Of a stretch of DNA of 64,000 nucleotides, positions 23,901 to 34,399 are shown piece after piece. Under the pieces are notes generated by a model. That model worked only from the letters and a program-made list of their open reading frames with translations, had not been told where the DNA came from and ran no database searches. The translations under genes were made by a program, and so were the position numbers. How positions within the stretch are numbered: the first letter of the stretch is position 1; every line of letters starts with the position of its first letter. The stretch is from Pteria penguin (lineage: Eukaryota > Mollusca > Bivalvia > Pterioida > Pteriidae): assembly GCA_035048485.1 (NCBI GenBank), contig CM068582.1, positions 33,214,596 through 33,278,595 of the forward strand, read 5' to 3'.

Positions 23901-26900
23901 GCATTTATGAATGGTGATCATAAAATAAATTGTGAAAAAATCCATCATTGATTCACTTCGTACGATGTATATTTATTATTTATTTACCTTGTTTTACATG
24001 TGATTTTTGCATTGAAAAGACGGCGTGTTTTAAAGAGTAGAAACCAGAAGGGTATAACTGTAATATAAAAAAGATATAACTGTAATATAAAGCATACTAA
24101 GGCAATATACAAGTACATATACCTCAAGTATAGATTTAATATTGAAAATATTTAAAGTGGGGAAAAAACCTGAAACAAAAAAAAAATGTCCATGACGTCT
24201 GAAAGCCGTTTTAAAAAATTCTGTTCTCGATCATATTAAAAGAGCTGGTGCCTAATGCATTGATATTATTACCGTATAACCTATATTTCGCGTGACCCTA
24301 ATCATTATTATTATTATCATTTTTTATGCGAGAAGAAACACACAGTTTCTATCTACACAGTTTATTTTCAGTATTCTAATGATGATCGTATTTTGATAAA
24401 GTATATCATTAATCGCTCATTCATGACTACAAAAATGCTTAAAGAGACAGGCTCTAATCAAATAAATTATTGACTACACTAAAATATATCACCTCTATTT
24501 TGAACTTTCAGTGCTAATTTCTTTTTGCATTAAAATATGTCCTAAAACAATAACGCTATATGGACAACAAAGAAGACTGGAAATAGTGGGGATGGGTTAT
24601 TTCACCTTAATGTTTATATCATATACCTACCAAATCCTTTCAGCTGCCTTAGCCAACTTCTATATTTGTCCACATAGTGCGTCATATCAGAGAAAAGCCC
24701 ATATGCTACACTCCAGCACGCAGCTCCTACAAAACGGCCATCAGAGTAAACTCCCTTTAATCCCGTCCTAAGCACGCCACCTGCAATAATCACACAATAT
24801 TTGTCTGGTTACATAAACCACCAAAAATAAGTATAAAGGTACCTAGGTGAATATATATGCATGTTTAAATGTTTCAAATTCGAATTCTATTTAATATCCG
24901 AAGCAAAAGTCCCTGAATGAAGATTTATAAGATAGAGGGATTTTAAAGTTGTATACCCTACAATTCGGTATAATTTCAAAAATTAAAGCATGTAAAACAA
25001 AAACTATATTTTTCTCGTATGGCTGAAGTTATCAACTTTGCGTTAATAACAGTTTTTTTTTTTTTTTTGCTTCAAACCTTCGGAGATATCAAAATAAAAA
25101 GAACATACTTCGTAAATAAAGAGGGTATTCCATAAATACAACTGTAACCTGACGTCGCGCATGCGCAGTGTAATCAAAACAAATGCGACGAAGGGAGACT
25201 CCAAAAGATAACAATTTCAGTAAAAACTAACTTTAGCAGACTTGAATACAGATTTTCAAAGTTACTCGTCAAGTTTATTTACCTCGCCCTCCATGATGCG
25301 CCTTCCAAATCAGATCACGTGATAAGATGGTTGTAAACATTCTGTTTACAAACATCGCGTTTTACACAGCCGTATCTCACTTAATACGACGAATTTGATC
25401 ACAACATTTGCAAGGGCCTTTTAAAAATATGTTTTAGTCTTATACATATAATCAAAACAGTTTAGAATAAATTTACTCATAATATGCCAACATAGGGTAT
25501 ACAGCTTTAAGGGTTAAAAACTACAATTTTGAATAACACCTTTACATTTAGGATTTTCAAACTGTGCTTTTTGATAAAATTTTACAAATCATCAATCTAA
25601 ATTAAAGTTTAAAGGAGCCTGGTCCAAATGAAGTCGGGAAAAGTATAAAAAAAATGTAAACGGATTTCTTAAACAGAAATCAATTGTTAGTATATTATCT
25701 AAGATGTATAAAAAGTGTCGCTACCAAAGTCGATGTCGTTAACGAGACATGCCCGTTTTAAATTTGCAATATGACCACGCCAACTCTTTGAATATTGATG
25801 AGGACGGTCAGACGAAATCACGTGACAATGAAACTTGTGCTTTACCCGATTCTAACATTTGTTCAACTTTTCTTTTTTTTTTGTGTGTGTGTATAGTGTA
25901 TAGTAGTAGTGTAGAGTTTGTGTATAGTCTTTTTCTACCGTCCTTTTGTTTTTTCCCGTGCTCGTGTTCCTCCATATGGGCCAGTTGTTGTTTTCTATAG
26001 TTAATATCTGCGCACATACATGATTATGGGAGCATCGCCTTATTTGGAGAACTGAAACCAACCGAATTTAATTCGACTTAATTACCTTAATTCTACGAAA
26101 ACTTTGAGGAATTTTAGTTTTAAATTTTGCAATTAATACCAACTTTATAATTTATGCCACACAGGAAAAATTGAGATATTGCCATAATTTCTCATTTTCA
26201 TGCTATAATTTTCTAGTTTCTGACCAAGTCCCTTTAGATCTCAATCTTCCTGTAGACGTTATTCCCTTTTCTTGAACTAAGTACTAAGGTGCATGTAACT
26301 GACCCACAACCAAGGTACTTGTATACATGTAATACATATTGAGTATTTTGCTCTGTCTATAAAACTTCCTAAATATAATGACCCATTGTTGAGACGACAG
26401 TCTGTATACACAGTAATTACTTTATTGTTGTTTTTTCCTTGATTTGATTTTCACACATTTAGTAAACTTTTCATCCTAGTTCAATCTGCAAAAGCAAGAC
26501 ATTTTTCATTTTCCAGTGCTATTTTAAAACATATATCGATATGAGTGTTGACGGAATTCGTAAGAGTAGAAACAGAGCCTGCATCCGGAAATTAAGACAG
26601 GAAGTCGGCTCGCCAACTTAAAAGCGAATGTGTCCCGTGCTTCGTCATGGGCCATGTTAAAATCAGAGTCCAGACAACGTGGTCGGCAGGAACCAGTGTC
26701 TTCTATTTAGCTATTCGCAATCAATGGCCGAAACACTTATTCGACACAAAACTATTTAACACTGGATGTATCACGTAAATAGAATAATACACTGTAGAAT
26801 GGTAGCACGGTCTTAAAACAAGGCTTTAATAACAATTGGTTCTAAATTTGAACAAGTAACAAATGTTTTCTCTTGTTAAAATTACAATTACGAAACTAAA

Positions 26901-29900
26901 GCATGCTGCAATAGGTATTAATTATCTGTGGTATGTATTTTACCAAGATATAATACTACATCATATACTATAACATAGGTTGTTTTTATGTCATTACATT
27001 ACTTTCACATTACCTTTAATGACATGCAGAACAGAAGTGGTGAGGTCTCTCGTGCCATGCAGGGTTTTGCATACCATGTTTCCTGTACCTGCATAGAATA
27101 AACAGTAACAAGCACTACGAAAATGATTAATACTAGTATCTTCTGCCGGTCCCAGCTAATGCAAAATACGAAAGTACTTGGTGTCAATTGACTTTGACGC
27201 TAACAACCATATACCACAGACCCCTGCATTTCAGAGGTGAGACCACGTGCTTGGGAGGATGGCTAGCCATACCTGCAATGAATGCACTTACATGCAGAAG
27301 AAACAAATGGAACTCAGCACGGTATATGTAAATGAATGCGAACCAGTTCTGTGTAGAAAGTGTTATTACCACGTAACATCAGGAAAAAAAGTGTGATAAA
27401 ACATAAGTTAAACCTTCCGCGGGGAACTTTTCTACGGGCTCCACACTGCAATGGTCATAAGTGTGACATTAATGCAAAATACGAACTGATGTCAAGTGAC
27501 TAGGGTACTAACAACTATGTATTACAGTGGACATTCAAGAATCCCTGAAATTCAGAGGTGAGACCAGGTTCTCGGGATGAGTAAGCGTCTCCTGAAAAGC
27601 TAACCACATCCACCATGAATGCCCTTACATACATGTACAGAAAATAACTATCATTAAGCTGATTATAATACCTAGTTTTGTAACATAAATTTTGAAATTG
27701 TGATTAATACAAATACCTTTTCGATAATTAAAACATAAGACAAGAATGCACTTTATAATTAATTTCGAATTATTTTGAATATATCTCTGACATTAGTTAT
27801 TACTTGCCATAAACGGAAAGGGGTAAATTTTTCTGGTTCTAATAAATACCAATTTTAAATACTTTAAATGTAAATTACCACCAAACGGAAGGTGAAAAAG
27901 TGATCACGTAAGGCAGTTGAAGTATGTAATAGACAAAGGTGATTTTAAAGCGCTGGTCTGTATATAAGTATGAATACTGAATCTTATGATAGACACTTGA
28001 TCTTTCATTAAGGCGAAACTGACGGACAAGGAGCTGTGCTGTCATATGATAGGAAACATACACCTGATACAGGGTAGGCAGCATACACATGAATGTGGGC
28101 TGCTACAGGATAGGTAATTACTGCCTGAAACTATATCGTCACCGGATAGACGACGTTCATCTGAAATTGTGCCGCCACATGGTAGGCAATGTACACCTGA
28201 AAGTGCTCTGATGCACGGTAGATGACATATACCTGAGAGTATCTCGTCACAGGATAGGATAGGCAACTCATACCCCAAATTGTACCTTAAAGGGTAGGGA
28301 AGAGAAAACTGAAGACATCTGACAAAACTGTATGACAAAAATCACCAAACACATGCACATAAAAATGACAATGGTAGAATATACACGTAAGGACGACGTT
28401 ACAAAAATATTCGATTATGCTGCGGTTATGATACCGACTTAGGACAGTTACTTGAAAGAAAAAAGAGGAGTTACCGGCTCAGTTATGTGGCAGAAGTCAC
28501 CATGGAGCTATACAATACATGAATATAAATAATATAATAGAACATTTAACACATTACAAAAATATTTGATTGTAGTGCAATTACGATACCGACTTAGGAC
28601 GGTCATTTAATTTGACAAAAGCCAAACAAATGGTGTGGTTAACCGGAAGTAACAAACGTCTTCAATTGGTGTGTAAATAAATCTATAAGTGGCATACTGT
28701 ACACCTTAAAGTGTGTCTACCATGATAGGTGTTATACATCTGAAAATGCCACCACAAGATAGGTGATATATGTGAAAGAGGTTAGATAAACTCACAAAAG
28801 AATCCATAAGCCTCTCACCTGTTGGTATGATGCCTATAGGAATCTCAATAGGATTGACAGTCTTAATCCTGGAGGAATCGGAACCCTGGTGTTTCTGAAT
28901 CAAGGCATTGATCACTTGCCCTAATGTTCCATCACCTCCGAGTACGATTATCCTAAATTTAAAATATTTTTCATAATAACACACGTACATGTATCACTTA
29001 AATCAAACTTAAAGGGGCTCATAAATGTATATGAATCACAATTTATTGTCTTTTTTCTTCTCATTCGAAAGAGCTGTAGTACGGATTCGAAATTAAGAAC
29101 ATTGAGTCCGGAGCCAAACATAAACAACCGAGTACCAGAGGCTTAAAACCCAATTTTTATTTCAATGACTGTTTTGTCGATTCTAAATGGCTAAGACAGA
29201 AACCGCGAGAAATGTATAATCATGATATTTTGCCTGCAGTTCCCTAAGGTATAACCGCGATTTCGCGATCTGAGTCTCGCCGCGGTATAATCACAATGTA
29301 CAGTCAACATCTCGCCTCAGTATAACAACGATATACTGTACGAAGCGCTTCGTTATAATCCGCATCGCACCTTGATATAGTGAAGATATACCGTTCGAGC
29401 CCTCCCTTGCTATAACCTCAGTATATTGACCACAACGCCAAGGTATAACCTAATTATCTATCCAAACATCTTCTCAGTATAACCACTACATTTGTATATA
29501 CACTTCGCAGCTCGCCCTGATATAATGTCGGCAATTGGGTTTGATATAACCACGATTTACAATTAATACAGTCTGTATACATGTTAAACATGATCGGTCT
29601 AATTCTTACCCGTCAATTGTAGTGACATCTGCAGACAACACAAGTTCTATCATATGATTGGCTCTTTCACTTACTGAAACAAAAGTACACATGTACATCA
29701 TGCATGATGAAGCAAATTTTTAAATAATTATATACTTTATCCTTTAAGTTTTCATCGCAGAAATATTGGGGGTATTTTTTCTTCTTTCTTTCCCGGAATT
29801 CATTCAGTCATACATTCATACGAAGTTTTAGTAAAATGTCAACATCTTTTTTATAAATTAATGTTAACTTGCATTGTAGGACAAACAATCTAACACGTGG

Positions 29901-32900
29901 ACAACCATTATTTCAGAGACAACCGGAATCGCCGATTACAAAGAATCAAGTAATGAATAAAAGTAGGATTATGACAAAATGTATCTCACTATATGACTGA
30001 TAGGCTATATCAGCAAAATCCAGTAAAGGTGCAATAACTTCTAAGAATTCTGTCTTTGCTGTCTGTTTTCCACCAATGGGATTAATAAACACCAACAGAT
30101 TCTTTGGTCTTTTGAGCTCTGTAATGAAAATTGTACCATTGGCCAATCGATTAACATTTAATTAAACAGTACTTGTGTACAACTTGTAATTGGCCAAAAT
30201 ACTGGGGTTGAAATTATCAAAATCTCGACCATGTCATGTCTGATGCAAACAATGGTCGGAGCAATGGAAAGTAACAAAGATTTCTAAATGTATTCCGGTC
30301 TACCCCGCGATGAGTCACACACCACTATCGTATGTAAAGTGAAATAATCCTAGTGTTTTATACCAAAGTATCTAGTGTATCTAACTTCTTATCAAAATTA
30401 CGTCCATATAAAGACAGAACACCGGGGCGCCCAGGGCGGGATGTAGTCATCACATATACTAAACAATATTGTACAAAGCAGTCACGGAGACTTTAATTTT
30501 CATCTATGATACCAAAAACCAATACCAAAATTAATTGCAATTTAACAACAAACTGAACAAGCACATCAAAACATTGTGCAATAATTTGCAATCTGAAAAT
30601 TATTTAACAGATGTGTATAAACCATATACATGTAGTACATGCATGTGTAATGAAAAATTGACATTTTCACTCGATTTAATATTGGTTCAATTGTATCAGC
30701 AAAGTGCTTACTTCTATATGTATTCAGAAAACAATTCTCGTTTTTTACTCAGAAGAATTGTTGTGAATATAATCACTCTTATTCCTTTTCCTTTTTTTCA
30801 TGTAGTTTTTCTGTCAGACATAAACAGCCACACATATATACCAGAGCATGAATTACGACGTTTTTTATTTTCCTTTCTGATGAAATAAATTTTAAACTGC
30901 AAATAATAAGATAACAATAACACGCATTCATTTAATCCTTGTAACCTTCTTTTAAAAACAATCAGTTATGGCACATTAGCAAAATGCAAAACAATGCTTG
31001 TGCAAAACGTGAATAAAAATGGTAATAAAATTCAGGTAAACCGTTGTCAAACCGTAGGAAAAAAGTTTTCTGGACTATAGGGTAACTGTAAAACCGTGAC
31101 ATACCTTTTCCCAACAATCACAACACTGTACGTTTATCGCCTAAATGTGTCTTCATTTAAAACACAATGTTTACACCTTTAAAATATCGCTTACCTTCCT
31201 TGAATTCTTGACAACAAATGCAAAAATGGTTAACTTTGTTCAAATTTAAAATTAACAATATGTGGGGTTTTATGTTGTGATTATTCTTTCGAATTAAAAC
31301 ATCGATGGAAGAACACAACATGTGACAGGTTTTGTTGCAGTTATCCATACTGAGTAAGCCATTTTTTTTCAGAAAGGGGAGGGGGTTCATGGGAAGGTAC
31401 CGTGGAAGCACCGTGGAATCAGCAACACGTATCCATTTTCTTCACTTTACATTCCTGTACGCGGACTAAGATAGCACATAGTAGTTGATATTTATAGAAT
31501 ATCATCATCAAACACATCACATGATCTATGGCAGCGATTTCAAACTTAAATGGTCATGCAAAATGTATGAACATTGCAAGGCAAAAGAGTACCTCAAACC
31601 AATTCAACCTGCAAAGCAAAGCAAGTTTTGCACAACGAGTGAAACTGCATTATTAATATCTGACGATTTAAATTATTTGTCACGTGCATGTCACGATTGC
31701 TATAACAAAAGATGTCATAATTTAAAAACCTTCTATCAGGTATACAGGTATTTTTAGAGGAAAATTCGATCCACCATTACAACGATTTTTTTCTAGTCTG
31801 TGTGATTACGTGATAAAGAACCCCCTTTCAAATATACCTCAAATGTGCTCATGAAGATCATGTACAAGTAACAACATTTCCATTGAATGCAAATAAATAT
31901 ATACGCGATCTTGAATAAAGCTTTCTCACTTTAAATGTCCGTAATAACTGCAAGATATTAATGTACGTTAAAAATCGTAATTTTAGGTTAAACATATAGA
32001 AAAGCAATAAATTATTAAGGTCGTAGTAACATGCATGTATCTTAAATTAATGCTAAAGCACCACATATACACAGAGGCGATTCAAACTTCCAAAGATCAA
32101 TAATGAATACAATTGAATAGTTATCAATTGTGTGGTCATACATATATATGACGATCAATATTTAAAATGGAGAAACTTGAGCAAGTTTAGAGGTTATTAA
32201 TCTACCATTGAAGAAAGAAATCTCTAACTTTGAAGGTGATATATAAAAAGGCGACTTTTACTAGACTATCCATTTCTAATCATGGTCAACTGACCATACG
32301 AACAAGAAAAGGAGATTCCATTACCTGTCAACGTTGATACAATTCATTTCCACCTCATATTACCACTTAATTCAAAAATAGCGGATACTTCGCTCTATTT
32401 AACCGTTATATACACATGAAGTCTAGTCTTAAAAAGTCACGTTATCCAAACAATAATGTTTACACAAAAAACATCGCTTTCAATTTCAATTTTCAATTTT
32501 TCATAACAAATCGGCAAATTCATACATATTTGATACTGAAAACAAACTTTAATAATATCCCTTTTTCCTAATGCACATGTCACAGTGCATTATATATCTG
32601 TACGACATACTTGCTAGTTTTCCTTGTAGTGACTTCACTAGCGTCTCTGCTCGTGAATTATCACCCATTATATTCAGAATTCCGAGGGTCCATATGACCT
32701 CTGGCGTTTTGTTCGCGATGTAAAGTACGTATGCACTGGCAGAAGGCGAGCAGTCGAGGAAGTGTTTGTATGAAGATGAAGATTTTTGTCTTTGACAACC
32801 GATAACATCCTCTATAGCTATTGTCACTGGAGAAGAAATAATATGAGTAACATAACTCTTGCATATCTTGTCATTTTCGATTTTGTTTATTGTTTATTGT

Positions 32901-33110
32901 TATTTATTTATTTAATTATTTAGTTAGTTAGTTAGTTAGTAAGTTAGTCATTTATTTTTCATGTTCATTTTCACTTATGAAGAATGCATATACATATTAA
33001 TGATAAAATGTACACGATTCGTTTTTCGACTGACCTGATTCACCGTTGAATTTGAAGGTCAGACCGTCTCCTTGAAGAACAACGTCCGTAACGTCCGTTG
33101 CATGCACCAT
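17897..33110 (-). CDS. Ceramide-kinase-like lipid kinase, copy B (paralogue; middle exon not found)
   Basis: Exons on the minus strand: 33110-33035, 32826-32611, 30118-29990, 29673-29610, 28952-28819, 27088-27014, 24780-24631, 24057-23988, 23071-23019, [unidentified], 21755-21668, 20416-20299, 17936-17897. The first six match copy A in length and phase. Later exons carry the C-terminal half of the CERK fold: WSVAYGLFSD with DKYRSWLRQLKGF; a strand ending in NAKITCK; an acidic linker; FKFDFVDVYDVTEYTV; NLDGEMFEMVDKKYSVR, the conserved D-G-E segment; and a final exon YHQDVCLYYHSK-stop. Phases agree at every junction except between the linker exon (leaves in phase 1) and FKFDF (enters in phase 0). 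One exon of length 2 mod 3 is therefore missing or unrecognised, about where CERK has its NxSC ... HLGDGxxDLI segment. It could be functional with a diverged exon, or broken. Confidence 0.82.
18284..18560 (-). mobile_element. Degenerate SINE, family 1-like
   Basis: Minus-strand remnant with the tail (tgttacaccaagatg, cacgtatatggcg), body (aaagcagtgagtgatatct) and an eroded tRNA-like head near 18530-18560. It lies in the last intron of copy B. Confidence 0.5.
18915..19030. repeat. Dispersed repeat with cgaaatgtgcat core
   Basis: Same family: gctcttcaaatatttccagc, gagcatcacggaagagacat and ggtgcacaaaattataact. It ends in gttctaatatttatcatt, exactly where the 34-bp array begins. Confidence 0.65.
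19038..19957. repeat. 34-bp tandem array, 27 units
   Basis: Unit atttatcattccaataatta ctgctcattaactg. Units vary at three or four positions (gcaatgatt/ccaataatt; gatttttc; catttactg). The array starts at the last bases of a dispersed repeat and sits in the last intron of copy B. Confidence 0.92.
20299..21755 (-). CDS. Copy B C-terminal exons (FKFDF and DGE segments)
   Basis: Exon 21755-21668 (88 nt; acceptor TATTGACAG, donor GTATGT) encodes FKFDFVDVYDVTEYTVDIQT. It matches the QFDFTFVEVYRVKKFQF element of CERK. Exon 20416-20299 (118 nt; acceptor TTTTCAG, donor GTTTGC) encodes a Gly/Asp-rich stretch and then VVNLDGEMFEMVDKKYSVR, which matches the W-x-x-DGE segment of the family. The donor of this second exon is weak at positions +3 and +4. 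The terminal exon follows at 17936. Confidence 0.72.
20460..20888. repeat. 39-bp tandem array, 11 units
   Basis: Unit ttttatgttctggttttatg ttacttgtttggtcgtata. It begins 44 bp from the DGE exon of copy B, in the upstream intron. Because 39 is a multiple of three, every frame without a stop in the unit stays open, producing long hydrophobic open frames that are not genes. Confidence 0.93.
20999..21276 (-). mobile_element. tRNA-derived SINE, family 1 (full-length)
   Basis: Minus-strand copy closely similar to 11748-12020 over its whole length, from a (gatt)n end at 20999 to the tRNA-like head ending ccacaccggc near 21276. It is in a copy B intron. The few differences suggest relatively recent activity of this family. 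Confidence 0.8.
22690..22800. repeat. Inverted repeat with 22-bp arms
   Basis: ttttgcaatttattgagata at 22716 and its complement tatctcaataaattgcaaaa end near 22769, with an ~18-bp loop. Weaker complementarity extends outside. It sits in the copy B interval where the missing exon should be. Confidence 0.65.
23019..24057 (-). CDS. Copy B exons 8-9: end of strand region and acidic linker
   Basis: Exon 8 (24057-23988, 70 nt, after TATATTACAG) encodes VIPFWFLLFKTRRLF and NAKITCK. This parallels SGLKTFLxHxxYEGTVSF of CERK. Exon 9 (23071-23019, 53 nt) encodes RGSDGNGDKERTAQDVNK, a hydrophilic linker where CERK has its long insert. A second donor 12 nt further (CAAG|GTAAAC) would add GKTQ in the same frame. 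Both exons are too short to be seen by length alone, and the call rests on phase and position. Confidence 0.62.
24631..24780 (-). CDS. Copy B exon 7
   Basis: 150 nt between ATTGCAG and the donor GTAGGT. It encodes VGAACWSVAYGLFSDMTHY and then VDKYRSWLRQLKGF. In the CERK family this is the S(x)xxGYGFYGD...E..RW.G..RY segment that packs on the catalytic domain. The phase 1 exit fits the next exon at 24057. Confidence 0.8.
24800..27000. other. Copy B intron 6, no recognised content in most of it
   Basis: A T run at 25050 and a (tg/ta) run near 25885 are the only visible structure. The plus-strand open frame at 25749-26000 has no recognisable product and is mostly low-complexity in its second half. 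Confidence 0.5.
27014..30118 (-). CDS. Copy B exons 3-6: DAGK catalytic core
   Basis: Exons 30118-29990 (RPKNLLVFINPIGGK), 29673-29610 (ISERANHMIELVLSAD), 28952-28819 (IIVLGGDGTLGQVINAL, then GIIPTG) and 27088-27014 (TGNMVCKTLHGTRDL). The four are 129, 64, 134 and 75 nt, exactly as in copy A. The catalytic GGDGT and both glycine loops are intact. The introns are much shorter than in copy A between exons 3 and 5 (316 and 657 bp against 2.4 and 3.2 kb). The difference is explained by insertions in copy A: the RT remnant, the foldback element and TA repeats. Confidence 0.86.
27180..27600. repeat. Two copies of a short dispersed repeat
   Basis: Similar pieces at about 27180-27290 and 27490-27600: ttcagaggtgagacca, cgtgcttgggagga / ggttctcgggatga. 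They are in copy B intron 6, just left of the second half of the gene. Confidence 0.45.
28030..28290. repeat. Degenerate ~38-bp minisatellite in copy B intron 5
   Basis: About seven units of the same motif as 2146-2690 (cacctgaaagtg, ggataggca, catatacctg), in the same intron as in copy A. Confidence 0.68.
29240..29560. repeat. Degenerate ~35-bp minisatellite in copy B intron 4
   Basis: About nine decayed units with cgcctcagtataacaacgat / atatactg-type text, homologous in motif and position to 5630-5870. Confidence 0.62.
32611..33110 (-). CDS. Copy B exons 1-2: PH-like region
   Basis: Exon 1 (33110-33035) encodes MVHATDVTDVVLQGDGLTF and exon 2 (32826-32611) TIAIEDVIGCQRQKSS and on, ending in LQGKLA before GTATGT. 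Lengths of 76 and 216 nt and both phases are identical to copy A, while many codons differ. That is what two old, still coding-constrained copies look like. The intron is 208 bp. Confidence 0.76.
32905..32945. repeat. (tta)/(ttag)n microsatellite in copy B intron 1
   Basis: Short run of tttattta / gttagttagttag between exons 1 and 2. Confidence 0.6.
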
Positions 33111-33189
33111 ATTAACCTATATCTAGAAATATTAAACTAAAAAACACCTTGGAATGCAATGTGTGGTTACAGAATATGTGGTGAATCTA

Positions 33190-33640
33190 TTGAATGTAAA
33201 GATGATGGATAAATCCAAACCGCAAGTCCGAAAATCATGAAACCAGAGGACATACAAAGGCAGTGAAAAAAAACAATTAGAAAATAACGAAAAATGTCTT
33301 CTTGAAGAGCATATGTGAACCCCTATGTTGAAGTGAGATGCTAGCAACAACCGTGACATATACCCAGTAGAAAGCATCAAATCATGTAAATTTCACATAT
33401 ATTTATATATGGAGAATTCAAAGTAGGTACCTTCTGGTATGGAAGGTGTCAAATCTGTGTAAAATGATCGGAATCGGTCTCAGTCCAGAATATCATTTAA
33501 AAGTCTGGATAACGAGATATCATATTGAGTAATAAGAGTCTCGTAACGACCATAGATTTTCCTCAGTGACGTTGTTAGTCTAGCACATATATAACCCTGG
33601 TTGAGTAGCTTATCCGAAAATCGCCTAGTCCTCAGAACAA
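33190..33640 (-). repeat. Long dispersed repeat, copy beside gene copy B
   Basis: Same family as 800-1165. It starts 80 bp upstream of the copy B start codon and so occupies the proximal 5' flank, between the ATG exon and the candidate first exon at 34.3 kb. Confidence 0.6.
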
Positions 33641-34019
33641 AGTCATTGTAATTTGAACATGCTCTGGAATAACATAACGGCGAAATTAATCTAAAATAAG
33701 AAACGAATATCTCAACCTTGTGGAGAAATTGGTGGGGCTCCGTCTAGGTAACTGCATTCCAATATCCAACACACACTACTGTACATAATTGTCATTTAGA
33801 TTTTTAGAGGTTTGTCTTTAAAAGTCTGTATTGCGTAGCATGGAGCTATCAGGGAAATCGATTTCTTTCTATTCTTCTGTATTTCTTGCATACATAATAC
33901 CGCACTCTGGAACACTTTAGTGATATTATTTTCTTTATGATTATTGAATTACAGTCTCTATGCGGTGCAAACGATCAGGGTTTTCCAGAACTGCGCTACT
34001 ATGTTGAAGAGGTTGTTTG

Positions 34020-34375
34020 AAAACAACGTAAAGCACAAAATAACCCACCAACAAACATTTTAGTTGCGTTCATTTCTATCATACCTTGGATCCGTAGCTT
34101 TTTCATAGGGATTGATGTTCTCGCAAACCTATATTTTACCAGGGGGCATTTCAAAACTATAATTTGAGGAACAAATCAATGCATGTATTTAATGATATAT
34201 TTACATATTTCAGATATTTTAATCAAATCATTCAAAAATAATTGTATGTTATAATGTATCTAATCGTATTATATTATAATAACATCAGTAAAGACATGCA
34301 TATTTACCCAGCTGTTTCCTGTTTATAAGAGTACGGATTTAAAGCCTTTTTGAAACCAATCTCGAAGTCAAATAT
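34020..34375 (-). promoter_or_regulatory. Conserved block upstream of copy B (candidate promoter and non-coding first exon)
   Basis: Counterpart of the block at 13600-13965, at about the same distance (1.2 kb) from the copy B start codon. The best-kept part is the minus-strand TATAAACAGGAAACAGCTG segment next to GTAAATAT. It shows that the duplication included the 5' flank, so both copies may keep the original promoter. Confidence 0.45.
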
Positions 34376-34399
34376 TTTTAGTACAAGTTTGGATGCAGC

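Noticed and set aside
31157..31411. Minus-strand frame with Cys pairs (KTCHMLC ... FCICCQEF) and a donor-like GTAAGC
   Set aside because: No acceptor-linked partner exon and no family resemblance; it lies inside copy B intron 2. Kept out for lack of support.
31485..31757. Plus-strand 90-codon frame with CHDCYNKRCH
   Set aside because: Composition is somewhat gene-like, but there is no recognised family, no partner exon and no promoter evidence.
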